DNA of 20,767 nucleotides from a virus. The stretch spans positions 1 through 20,767 of IMG/VR virus record IMGVR_UViG_3300025151_000381. One strand, written 5' to 3'. The position numbers were made by a program, and so were the translations under genes. Shown one piece after another: positions 7,961 to 14,507 of the stretch. Under the pieces are notes generated by a model. It did no database searches, was not told where the DNA came from, and was given only the letters and a program-made list of their open reading frames with translations. Positions within the stretch are counted from its first letter, which is position 1. Each line of letters opens with the position of its first letter.

Positions 7961-9193
7961 TTGCCTTCACGTTCTAAAGCCCAACAAAGATTTATGGGTA
8001 TGGTTCATGCTCTTAAAAAAGGAGAAATGAAACCAAGTGATGCCTCACCCGAAGTTAAGAAAGCTGCAGATTCTATGACGAAAAAATCCACAAAAAAGTA
8101 CGCTTCAACTAAACATAAGGGTAAACCAGAACGTGTTTCAAAGGAAGTGGTTAAAAAACTCGGTGAAATGATTAAACAAGAGGTCGCCAAACGAGATTAT
8201 AAGGCAGAATATAAAAAATTTCAATCATCTACAAAGATGAAAAAGTATAGGGCAGAATTAAATAAGTATAATAGACAAAAAGGTACTTATGGTAATGGTG
8301 ATGGTAAAGATGCATCACATAAGGGAGGAAAAATCGTGGGATTTGAAGCACAATCTAAAAATAGAGGAAGAGCTGAAAAGAGTCGATTAAAAAAAGAGAA
8401 TATGGGTAAGCGTTGTACTGTAAAAGAAGTATCAAAGTGGTTAAAAACACTTGAAGAATTTAGATATAGAAAAGTTCGTAATGTTGATGCACGAAGAGTT
8501 GCAGCATTTGTAAATAATGGAATGAACGAAGAGGAATTACCTACAAGTCTACAGAAAAAGTGGGAACACAAAAAATATGGTAGAGAAAAACATTTGGCAA
8601 ACAAATATATTGAAACCATATTAAATGTATCTTTGAAAGAATCCGTAAATGAAAGAAAAAATCCAAAAAGAGAAAGAGCTAAAAAAAGTTTTATAAAAAA
8701 TTTACAAAAAACAGAAAAAACCATTAAAAGAGTTAAACAATTTGCAAAATCAAATGAATGGGGTGCAATTAGTAGTTTTATTGAAGATGACCTTGTATAT
8801 GATATGACCGCTTTAAAAAATGACATTGATACTATTATATCAATGCCAGTTGATGAAGCCACATCTTTAGGAGCTGATATGCTTTTAGGTGGTATAGTAA
8901 GTGTAATTAAAAAAGCAGGTATGAGACCTAAGACAGCTAAAATGATGGGTGGTGGATTTAAAGTCAGTAAAAGAGATAAGGTTGGATTTAAAATTGATGT
9001 TGAGATTCGTGGTATGGATAAAAAGAAAACATTCCCACTACAATTCGAAACTGAAAGAGGTATGTTATACGTAGTGATTAAAAACAAACCAATCAAATTA
9101 GGTAAATACACAATGGTTAGACAGGCAGCTCAAAACTTAAAAAAGGTAGGAACGGCTTTGATTGGTGATAAAGACGTTAAAAGGATAGCATAA
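7961..9193 (+). CDS. DUF3008-type N-terminus fused to several phage modules; head-region protein
   Basis: 410 residues from a TTG start at 7961, supported by AGGAG/GGAG within 7949-7954 and by the family start MPSRSKAQQRFMGMVHAL, which matches the small DUF3008 family (residues 1-60, including STKHKGKPE at 50-58). A basic segment (79-145) follows, with YKKFQSSTKMKKYRAELNK and GDGKDASHKGG, resembling a degenerate module seen in other phage proteins. Next come a helical part (150-224), LKESVNE (225-231), a Lys-rich coil, and a C-terminal beta-rich domain of about 100 residues. The DUF3008 unit is often a stand-alone protein. Its fusion inside a head gene cluster and the ESVNE motif shared with the gene at 6206 suggest a mosaic internal virion protein. 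Function is unknown. Confidence 0.75.
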   Translation: MPSRSKAQQRFMGMVHALKKGEMKPSDASPEVKKAADSMTKKSTKKYASTKHKGKPERVSKEVVKKLGEMIKQEVAKRDYKAEYKKFQSSTKMKKYRAELNKYNRQKGTYGNGDGKDASHKGGKIVGFEAQSKNRGRAEKSRLKKENMGKRCTVKEVSKWLKTLEEFRYRKVRNVDARRVAAFVNNGMNEEELPTSLQKKWEHKKYGREKHLANKYIETILNVSLKESVNERKNPKRERAKKSFIKNLQKTEKTIKRVKQFAKSNEWGAISSFIEDDLVYDMTALKNDIDTIISMPVDEATSLGADMLLGGIVSVIKKAGMRPKTAKMMGGGFKVSKRDKVGFKIDVEIRGMDKKKTFPLQFETERGMLYVVIKNKPIKLGKYTMVRQAAQNLKKVGTALIGDKDVKRIA

Positions 9194-9537
9194 TGATTAA
9201 GTTAAAAAGTTTAATAAAAGAAAATTGTGGGTGTGGGGATAGTTGTTGTTCTACAAAAGAACAAATTAATGAGAAAAAAGAATTTAAAGGTAATCTACAA
9301 ATGATTGCATCAATGAATAAAAAGAAACATGACTCAACGATAGCAAGAATAGAAGTTGCAGATAGATTACCACACAAATCAATGTCACAAGTTTACAACC
9401 ATATTTATAAGTTAGAATTAAATCTAAACTATCCACCAGCGTTAAAAAAGGTTCGTGATTTAGCAGATAAAAATTTATTTAAACTTGTTAAGGGAATGGT
9501 AAGTAATTCCGATGAAGTAATTAAAGCATTAAAATGA
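9193..9537 (+). CDS. Small head-region protein with putative capsid-targeting leader and Cys cluster
   Basis: 114 residues; the start overlaps the previous stop (TAATG). The leader MIKLKSLIKE-N resembles those of the genes at 9534 and 10324 and ends in I-K-E, a gp21-type cleavage site. Directly after it is a cysteine cluster, CGCGDSCC (12-19), then a second I-N-E (25-27). If both sites are cut, a Cys-rich peptide of about 17 residues would be released. The remainder (about 28-114) is a compact, helical, basic domain. T4 internal proteins IPI to IPIII use a short N-terminal leader of this sort for packaging in the head. The analogy is structural, with no homology claimed, and the role is inferred. 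Confidence 0.7.
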   Translation: MIKLKSLIKENCGCGDSCCSTKEQINEKKEFKGNLQMIASMNKKKHDSTIARIEVADRLPHKSMSQVYNHIYKLELNLNYPPALKKVRDLADKNLFKLVKGMVSNSDEVIKALK

Positions 9538-9887
9538 TTAAGTTAAACGAAATACTCAAAGAATCATTACAACTACCAAATGGAAAACAAATCCAAATGG
9601 GTAAAATTTTTACTGGTCAAGGAAAGGCATTTGTAAAAGAAGAAGATTTAAATGAGGAAATAATACCATTATCAAAGTCAGATATAAAAAAGATGGAACG
9701 GGCCTCTCAAAAATTAATTAAAGATTTAGAAACGTTTTTAAAAGTATGGAAGAAAAAACATAAAGTTTCTGTAAGTGATCCCGTTTTGTATGATACTTCT
9801 AAAGAGTGGGAAGGTGTTATACGAGATTTAAAAATTAAATTTGGTGGTTGGTTTGGTTTTGTTTACGATAGTGATTATGTAAAGTGA
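9534..9887 (+). CDS. Small head-region protein with putative capsid-targeting leader
   Basis: 117 residues; its start overlaps the previous gene by 4 bases (ATGA), implying coupled translation. The leader MIKLNEILKE-S is nearly the same as that of the gene before it and ends in L-K-E, fitting the [L/I]-x-E rule for T4 gp21. A second match, L-N-E, sits at residues 39-41 (EEDLNEEII). Between them is a short Gly-containing stretch with KIFTGQGKAF. The mature part would be helical and basic with an aromatic C-terminus (FGGWFGFVYDSDYVK). I do not recognise the domain. Packing into the head followed by processing is an inference from the leader and neighbours. Confidence 0.7.
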   Translation: MIKLNEILKESLQLPNGKQIQMGKIFTGQGKAFVKEEDLNEEIIPLSKSDIKKMERASQKLIKDLETFLKVWKKKHKVSVSDPVLYDTSKEWEGVIRDLKIKFGGWFGFVYDSDYVK

Positions 9888-9895
9888 GGTATTAG

Positions 9896-10291
9896 ATGAA
9901 TTATACAAAAAATATGTGGGACAATTGGAAAGACTTTAGATTAGACGAAGAATCTGATGATTTAACCAAATTATTTGAAGAATTTCAAAAAAAAGGTATT
10001 GAAGAGTTTTCTGCATATGGAACTACATTTTCCAGTAAAGAAGCACAACAACAAGTAGAGTCTGACGTTAAGGCAATGGGTAAGATTTTTAATAAAGCTT
10101 CACAAAAAAGTATTAAAATAATGTTAGATGGAGTAAAGGGTGGTCGATATGACGCTATGGATATGATTCGTGGTATTAAGAGTGGGCCAGTCAGAGACAC
10201 AAGTATGGGTGTTAGAGAAATGTTAAGTGTTTTGTGGAATAAAATTGACAATAGATTTAGAAAATATTTAGGCGGTAAAAAACGTAAGTAG
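9896..10291 (+). CDS. Small head-region protein, helical, possible gp21 substrate
   Basis: 131 residues with SD GAGG. The N-terminus differs from the two genes before it (MNYTKNMWDNWKDFRL) but also reaches a [L/I]-x-E match, L16-D-E18, before an acidic stretch. The rest is helical, basic toward the end and closes with a Lys/Arg tail (GGKKRK). A Gly-rich turn (KGGRYDAMDMIRGIKSG) is the most distinctive segment. No known domain is recognised. A basic protein of this size next to the protease and scaffold genes would fit a DNA-associated internal protein, but this rests on context only. Confidence 0.65.
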   Translation: MNYTKNMWDNWKDFRLDEESDDLTKLFEEFQKKGIEEFSAYGTTFSSKEAQQQVESDVKAMGKIFNKASQKSIKIMLDGVKGGRYDAMDMIRGIKSGPVRDTSMGVREMLSVLWNKIDNRFRKYLGGKKRK

Positions 10292-10294
10292 TTT

Positions 10295-10303
10295 ATATTT
10301 ATT
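10295..10303. promoter_or_regulatory. Intergenic ATATTTATT element (variant of recurring late-promoter-like site)
   Basis: This one-base variant of the recurring ATATTTATA element occupies most of the 32-base gap before the gene at 10324, followed by a strong SD (TTAGGAG). The - strand reading is AATAAATAT, close to the T4 late-promoter consensus. It starts the last gene before bS21. Function is inferred from recurrence only. Confidence 0.35.
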
Positions 10304-10323
10304 ACCGAATTAGGAGAAAAAAA

Positions 10324-11154
10324 ATGGCAAAGTTAAAAGATATAATCAAAGAAAATTTTTCACTTGTGGGTGGAGTTGTTAGTGTACCTGCAATTGGTGG
10401 TACACCAAGTAAGGGTTTAACCGATATCGTAGAAGATATTTACGGAACAAACTCTGAAAAGGTTTCTGCTAAAGAAATAAAAGAAGCAATGAAAACTTTT
10501 TCTCAGTTAGGTAGAACTTTACAAACAGAAAAGAATTTAAAAGAAATTGCAAATTCTCTATCTACTATTGCAACAAAAGCAAAAACCTACACATTAAGTG
10601 AGACAGAAGATTGGTTTGATAAAGTTACCGTAAATCGTAACATGAAAGAATTAACAAATTTATCAAAATCTTTTAACAAAATTGCATCAGAAGCTCAGTC
10701 TCTACAAGAAAGAATGAGTGCTTTATATGAAGATATGGGACACGTTATTGGTCGTTACTATGAAATAAGTGATGAAGATGACCATCCAGAAGGACATGGA
10801 GAAGAAAATATCGAAGAGGGAGATTACGAAGAGTTCTTCCAAAAGGCAATGGATAAGTTTGGTATTAAATCACCAGCAGAACTTGATGATGATAAAAAGA
10901 AAGAGTTCTTCAATTATGTAGACAAAAACTACAAAGCGAAGTCTGAAGGTAACTTATCTGAAGCAAAATTTGCAGTAAGTTTTGAACTTGGTCAAGGTGG
11001 AGATGGAACTATTATTGTAGATGCATCAGGATCAGGACAGGCAAAGGCAATAGTAGCAAAACAATTAAAAAAAGGTCTAAAGGCAGTTAAAAGTGTAAAG
11101 AGAGTTCAGTCAGGATTTGGAAAACAAATAGATAAGAAACTCGGAGACGACTAA
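10324..11154 (+). CDS. Head-region protein with putative capsid-targeting leader and processed C-terminal domain
   Basis: 276 residues, SD TTAGGAG. The leader MAKLKDIIKE-N matches those of the genes at 9193 and 9534 and ends in I-K-E. A helical region (about 30-150) follows, with an acidic His-containing linker (EDDHPEGHGEENIEEGDYEE). A helical segment (about 165-205) leads to a good gp21-type site, NLSE213-A214. The last 63 residues form a predicted alpha/beta domain with a Gly-rich turn (FELGQGGDGTIIVDASGSG) and a very basic end. Cleavage after LSE would free this basic domain inside the head. The overall pattern fits a prohead core or internal protein. I cannot name a family. Confidence 0.72.
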   Translation: MAKLKDIIKENFSLVGGVVSVPAIGGTPSKGLTDIVEDIYGTNSEKVSAKEIKEAMKTFSQLGRTLQTEKNLKEIANSLSTIATKAKTYTLSETEDWFDKVTVNRNMKELTNLSKSFNKIASEAQSLQERMSALYEDMGHVIGRYYEISDEDDHPEGHGEENIEEGDYEEFFQKAMDKFGIKSPAELDDDKKKEFFNYVDKNYKAKSEGNLSEAKFAVSFELGQGGDGTIIVDASGSGQAKAIVAKQLKKGLKAVKSVKRVQSGFGKQIDKKLGDD

Positions 11155-11171
11155 ACGAAAAGAGGTTATAA

Positions 11172-11375
11172 TTGATTGAAGTAAGATTGAAAAGAAACGA
11201 ATCTATTGAGAGAGCAATTTCAAGATTCAAGAAGAAAGTTAAAGAGAGTGGTTTTTTGTTTGAGTTAAAAGAAAGACAATACTACACTAAACCATCCGAA
11301 GAACGAAGAGAAAAGAAAAATAGAGCTAAAAGACGTAATTATTATCAACGATTACGTGACGAAAAAAGTTTCTAA
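11172..11375 (+). CDS. rpsU: Ribosomal protein bS21 (phage-encoded)
   Basis: 67 residues from a TTG start at 11172 with AGAGG 6 bases upstream. Starting at TTG gives MIEVRLKRNESIERAISRF, the full bS21 N-terminus. The family signature is present: a short beta start, the helix ERAISRFKKKVKESG, the segment E-L-K-E-R-Q-Y-Y-T-K-P-S-E-E-R-R (31-46), and an Arg/Lys-rich helical tail. Length matches bacterial S21 (about 65-71). In bacteria bS21 binds the 30S platform near the anti-SD region and affects initiation. Phage copies are known in marine viruses, including pelagiphage HTVC008M. It probably exchanges onto host ribosomes to favour phage mRNAs, which is an inference. It sits 17 bases after a head gene and just before the gp22/gp23 leader. 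Confidence 0.93.
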   Translation: MIEVRLKRNESIERAISRFKKKVKESGFLFELKERQYYTKPSEERREKKNRAKRRNYYQRLRDEKSF

Positions 11376-11401
11376 TTTTCATAGTTTTTTAATATAAGTA
11401 T

Positions 11402-11410
11402 ATATTTATA
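11402..11410. promoter_or_regulatory. ATATTTATA element in gp22 leader (candidate late-promoter-like site)
   Basis: This copy of the recurring intergenic nonamer lies 112 bases before the scaffold gene, in the longest gap of the window (11376-11522). It is followed by a hairpin (11421-11456) and an AT-rich tract. The position would give a long structured leader for the gp22-gp23 transcript if it were a + strand promoter. Its - strand reading TATAAATAT matches the T4 late consensus, so orientation is uncertain. Confidence 0.4.
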
Positions 11411-11420
11411 TAAAACGAAA

Positions 11421-11456
11421 TACACTATCGTATATTCCTATACATCATATAGTGTA
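11421..11456 (+). promoter_or_regulatory. Nested inverted repeat (hairpin) in gp22 leader
   Basis: TACACTAT (11421-11428) pairs with ATAGTGTA (11449-11456). Inside it GTATA (11430-11434) pairs with TATAC (11439-11443) around a TTCC tetraloop. The two stems are separated by an uneven internal loop (1 against 5 bases). There is no U tract after it, so it is not an intrinsic terminator. It could be a transcript-stabilising or regulatory structure at the 5' end of the scaffold/capsid mRNA, or an operator-like dyad. AT-richness makes chance dyads more likely. Confidence 0.45.
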
Positions 11457-11522
11457 CCTAATTAGTAATTAATTTAATTATAGTTCCCAATAACTATACT
11501 GAAATCCAAATGGAGAAACATA

Positions 11523-12680
11523 ATGGATGACTTATTGAAAGAAGCCATCGCAGATGCAAAAGCAGTTCGTGAAACAGCTCTTGCTAATGCTAAAATGGCA
11601 CTTGAAGAAGCATTTACTCCACGTTTAAAGTCAATGTTAGCTCAGAAAATTCAACAAGAAATCGAAGATGAAGTTGAAGATGAAGAAGAAGTTTCTGAAA
11701 TCGAAGATGAAGAAGAAGAAGCAGAAGCTGAAGAAGCTCCTGTAGAAGAACCATCTGATGAAGAAGAAGTTTCTGAAGTCGAAGATGAAGTTGAAGATGA
11801 AGAAGAAGTTTCTGAAATCGAAGATGAAGAAATGGAAGACGAAGAAGAAGTTTCTGAAGAATATGAAGATGAAGATACTGAAGATGGTCACGAAGAAGTC
11901 GAAGAAGGTGAATCACATGATGAAGATGAAGAAGAAGTGACTGAAGTTGAAGACGAAGAGGAAGAAGTCGAAGAAGACCTTGACCTTGAATCTATCTTAA
12001 AAGAGCTAGAAGACGAAATCGAAGACGAAGAGGAAGAAGAAATCGAAGAAAACGATGTATCTTCTGATATCGGTGATGCCGATAACAAAGTTGCTGACGA
12101 CGCAGCTGATTCATCTGAAACTGGTGCTCAGGGTCCTGAAGGCGAAGGTTCTGATAAACCTGAAGGTTCAGAAAACTCTGATGACGAAAAAGTTGATGAC
12201 TTGACAGAAGTTGAAGACGAGGGTGAAGAAGTTGAAGAAGATGTCGATTTAGACGAAGTTCTTAAAGCTTTATCCGAAGTTGAAGATGAAGACGAAGACG
12301 GAGACGTGGAAGAAGTTGCTAAACTTAAAAAAGAAGTTTCAGAACATAGAGATGTTGTAAAATATCTACGTTCTAAGCTTAATGAAGTTAACTTATTGAA
12401 CGCTAAATTATTATTCTCAAATAAACTATTTAGAGCGTTTGGTTTAAGTAACGAACAGAAAATGAAAGTTGTTGAGACTTTTGATAGAACTAAGAGTATC
12501 AGAGAGATTAAACTTGTGTACACTACATTAGCAGAGTCTTTCCAAGGCACTCGTGCACCTATCAAAGAATCAAAAGGTTCATCTTCTAAAGCAGTTGCTT
12601 CAACTAAACCAGTTAAAGAAGTAATTACTGAGTCTGATGATATTAAGAACAGATTCAAGAAGTTAGCAAACATAATTTAA
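11523..12680 (+). CDS. gp22: Prohead core scaffold protein, gp22-like
   Basis: 385 residues, SD GGAG. The N-terminus (LLKEAIADAKAVRETALANA, residues 4-23) begins a helical region, and the C-terminal helical domain (about 265-370) includes LFSNKLFRAFGLSNEQKMK. Both fit scaffolds of T4-like phages encoded directly before gp23. Between them lie roughly 220 residues dominated by Glu and Asp in EEEVSEIEDEE-type repeats, far longer than expected for T4 gp22 (269 total). The protein would form the prohead core and be degraded by gp21. Candidate [L/I]-x-E sites include LKE7-A, LEE-A and IKE-S. The coding DNA contains an exact 50-base direct repeat. Codons favour C-ending Asp and GAA Glu, as in the next gene. 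Confidence 0.9.
   Translation: MDDLLKEAIADAKAVRETALANAKMALEEAFTPRLKSMLAQKIQQEIEDEVEDEEEVSEIEDEEEEAEAEEAPVEEPSDEEEVSEVEDEVEDEEEVSEIEDEEMEDEEEVSEEYEDEDTEDGHEEVEEGESHDEDEEEVTEVEDEEEEVEEDLDLESILKELEDEIEDEEEEEIEENDVSSDIGDADNKVADDAADSSETGAQGPEGEGSDKPEGSENSDDEKVDDLTEVEDEGEEVEEDVDLDEVLKALSEVEDEDEDGDVEEVAKLKKEVSEHRDVVKYLRSKLNEVNLLNAKLLFSNKLFRAFGLSNEQKMKVVETFDRTKSIREIKLVYTTLAESFQGTRAPIKESKGSSSKAVASTKPVKEVITESDDIKNRFKKLANII
11664..11830 (+). repeat. Exact 50-base direct repeat within the gp22 acidic region
   Basis: Positions 11664-11713 and 11781-11830 are identical over 50 bases, spaced 117 bases (39 codons) apart, so the reading frame is kept. Partial copies of the GAAGAAGAAGTTTCTGAA core lie at about 11761, 11843 and 11931. 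The repeats encode acidic EDEEEVSEIEDE-like units. Identity at wobble positions indicates recent duplication or recombination, and not just selection for acidity. Confidence 0.9.
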
Positions 12681-12705
12681 AACTACTCTTATTGGGAGAA
12701 ACGTA

Positions 12706-14364
12706 ATGAGTAAAAATACAAACACAATTGAAAAGTTGATGGATGGTTATAATCCACAACGTCAATTGATGGAACAGACCCGTAAGTTAGTTAAGAAGTG
12801 GGAGCCAACAGGCCTTTTAGAAGGTATGGATAAAGACCACGAAGTAAACGGAATGGCAGTTCTTCTTGAAAACCAGGCTCGTCAGTTAATTGATGAGGCT
12901 TCAAGAACTGGTACATCAGCAAACTCTGAAGAGTGGAGCGGTGTAGCACTTCCTTTAGTTCGTAGAATCTTTGGTGAATTAGCAGCACAGGAATTCGTTT
13001 CTGTTCAGCCTATGAACCTACCTTCAGGACTGATCTTCTATCTTGACTTTAAATACGGAACTAACCAAACAGCTAACCATACTGAGAACTCAGATGTTCA
13101 TGGTAACACATCTGGTTCAAACACAGACGCTACAGGCGGTCTATATGGTGCTGGTAAATTTGGTTACTCAATCAACGACCAGACCTCAGACGCACTAACT
13201 ATTGGTGCAGCAGTTGCAGATAATGCATTTACAACTGGTTCTGTAGTTTGGCAAGATGTTGATTTTGAACCAGACCTATCTGCTTCTGTTGCTCTTGGCT
13301 CAGACGCTGATAACGGTCTTGTTAAGATTACCGTTGATGGAACAAACGACCTAGCAAACCACGATGTTGAAGGCTTTAGAGCATTCACAATTAGTGGTTC
13401 TGGTATCGACGCGTTCTATCCAGCACACACTACAAGGGATGAGTCTAGCACAGACGTAACCTTTATCGCATTGAAATCACAAGCTGCTGTACCAAGTGGA
13501 ATCGTTGTGAAATATCACAAAGAAGCTGCTAACAACTACACACGTGGTGATTTTGAAGCAACAACAACTCAAATTGATGGAAATCCTGAATCAGATATCG
13601 ACATTCCTGAATTAGATATTGCAATGAAGAGTATTCCGATAATCGCGAAGACTCGTAAGTTAAAAGCAGTCTGGACTCCAGAACTTGCTCAAGACTTGAA
13701 TGCTTATCATTCAGTTGATGCTGAAGCAGAATTGACAGCACTTCTTTCTGAATACATCTCAATGGAAATCGACCTTGAAATCCTTGATATGTTGTTTGCA
13801 AACACAAACGCAAAGAAAGAAAAGTGGTCAGCAAGAGTTGGATATGAGTACAACACATCAACTTCGTTGTTTGCAGAGTCCTCAGCTAACTCAAACGCTT
13901 ACACTAAAGGTGAGTGGTTCCAAACACTTGGAAACAAGATACAAGCTGTATCAAACGCAATCCATCAGAAAACTCTTAGAGGTGGTGCTAACTTCTTGGT
14001 CGTAAGTCCAGAAACAGCAACAATCATCGAGAGTATTCCTGGATACGCTGCAGATACTTCTGGTGAAGCAACTGAGAAATCATTTGCTATGGGTGTACAA
14101 AGAGTAGGTGCTCTTAATAACAGATATACGGTTTATAAGAACCCATATATGTTAGAGAACAAAATCCTCGTTGGTTTCCGCGGAAGTAACTTCCTCGAAA
14201 CTGGAGCGGTTTACGCACCTTACGTACCGTTGATAATGACACCTCTTGTTTACGATCCTAAGAACTTTACTCCAAGAAAAGGCGTCATGACCAGATACGC
14301 TAAGAAGATGGTCAGACCTGAATTCTATGGTGAAGTTGTCGTAGCAGATGTAAACTACGTTTAA
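12706..14364 (+). CDS. gp23: Major capsid protein, gp23-like (HK97 fold)
   Basis: 552 residues, SD GGGAG. The layout is that of T4 gp23: a helical N-terminal region, then QLIDE64-A65, which fits the [L/I]-x-E prohead protease rule and lies at the same place as the T4 cut (Glu65). Next come the family segments VRRIFGELAAQEFVSVQPMN (84-103) and PSGLIFYLDFKYG. A variable Gly/Ser/Asp-rich part (about 117-285) probably corresponds to the insertion domain, and a conserved C-terminal half ends KGVMTRYAKKMVRPEFYGEV. It forms the hexamers of the shell. No separate gp24 vertex gene follows. Codon choice is enriched in C-ending codons (AAC, GAC) compared with neighbours, fitting very high expression. 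An intrinsic terminator follows. Confidence 0.97.
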   Translation: MSKNTNTIEKLMDGYNPQRQLMEQTRKLVKKWEPTGLLEGMDKDHEVNGMAVLLENQARQLIDEASRTGTSANSEEWSGVALPLVRRIFGELAAQEFVSVQPMNLPSGLIFYLDFKYGTNQTANHTENSDVHGNTSGSNTDATGGLYGAGKFGYSINDQTSDALTIGAAVADNAFTTGSVVWQDVDFEPDLSASVALGSDADNGLVKITVDGTNDLANHDVEGFRAFTISGSGIDAFYPAHTTRDESSTDVTFIALKSQAAVPSGIVVKYHKEAANNYTRGDFEATTTQIDGNPESDIDIPELDIAMKSIPIIAKTRKLKAVWTPELAQDLNAYHSVDAEAELTALLSEYISMEIDLEILDMLFANTNAKKEKWSARVGYEYNTSTSLFAESSANSNAYTKGEWFQTLGNKIQAVSNAIHQKTLRGGANFLVVSPETATIIESIPGYAADTSGEATEKSFAMGVQRVGALNNRYTVYKNPYMLENKILVGFRGSNFLETGAVYAPYVPLIMTPLVYDPKNFTPRKGVMTRYAKKMVRPEFYGEVVVADVNYV

Positions 14365-14415
14365 TTAATTTAAACTTAGTTGTCATTTAGAGGTGATCTT
14401 TGTCATCTCGAATTT

Positions 14416-14447
14416 AAAAAGGGTGGGAGTTTTTCTCACCCTTTTTT
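14416..14447 (+). terminator. Intrinsic terminator after gp23
   Basis: AAAAAGGGTG (14416-14425) pairs perfectly with CACCCTTTTT (14437-14446), and the T run continues to 14447. The intervening 11 bases (14426-14436) form the loop, with a possible extra AG/CT pairing inside. It lies 51 bases after the capsid stop codon and separates the capsid transcript from the neck genes. It is the only strong intrinsic terminator I see in the window. Confidence 0.92.
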
Positions 14448-14456
14448 ATTGCTTTG

Positions 14457-14465
14457 ATATTTATA
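14457..14465. promoter_or_regulatory. ATATTTATA element after the gp23 terminator (candidate late-promoter-like site)
   Basis: This copy of the recurring nonamer lies 10 bases after the terminator T run and 42 bases before the gene at 14508. It is followed by TTTAGATATATC and an SD (TTAGGAG). A terminator followed at once by this element is the strongest positional hint that it starts a new transcription unit on the + strand. The - strand reading again matches TATAAATA. Confidence 0.45.
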
Positions 14466-14507
14466 TTTAGATATATCTAATTAATTTCTTAATATTAGGA
14501 GAAAAAT

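Noticed and set aside
8287-9111. 274-residue open frame on the - strand
   Set aside because: It lies entirely opposite the gene at 7961, is Ser/Phe/Leu-rich as expected for the antisense of Lys/Glu-rich coding sequence, and has no supporting SD or homology.
7961-9193. HNH endonuclease in the GDGKDASHKGG region
   Set aside because: Only a loose HK-containing motif is present; the Asn and second His expected of an active HNH site are not visible.
11664-11950. Regularly spaced repeats that could suggest a CRISPR-like array
   Set aside because: The repeats are in frame within gp22, encode acidic units, and lack unique spacers of constant size.
11614-12673. Several - strand and alternative-frame open frames over the scaffold gene
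   Set aside because: They are Ser-, Phe- or Leu-rich shadows of the GAA/GAT repeats of gp22 and not independent genes.
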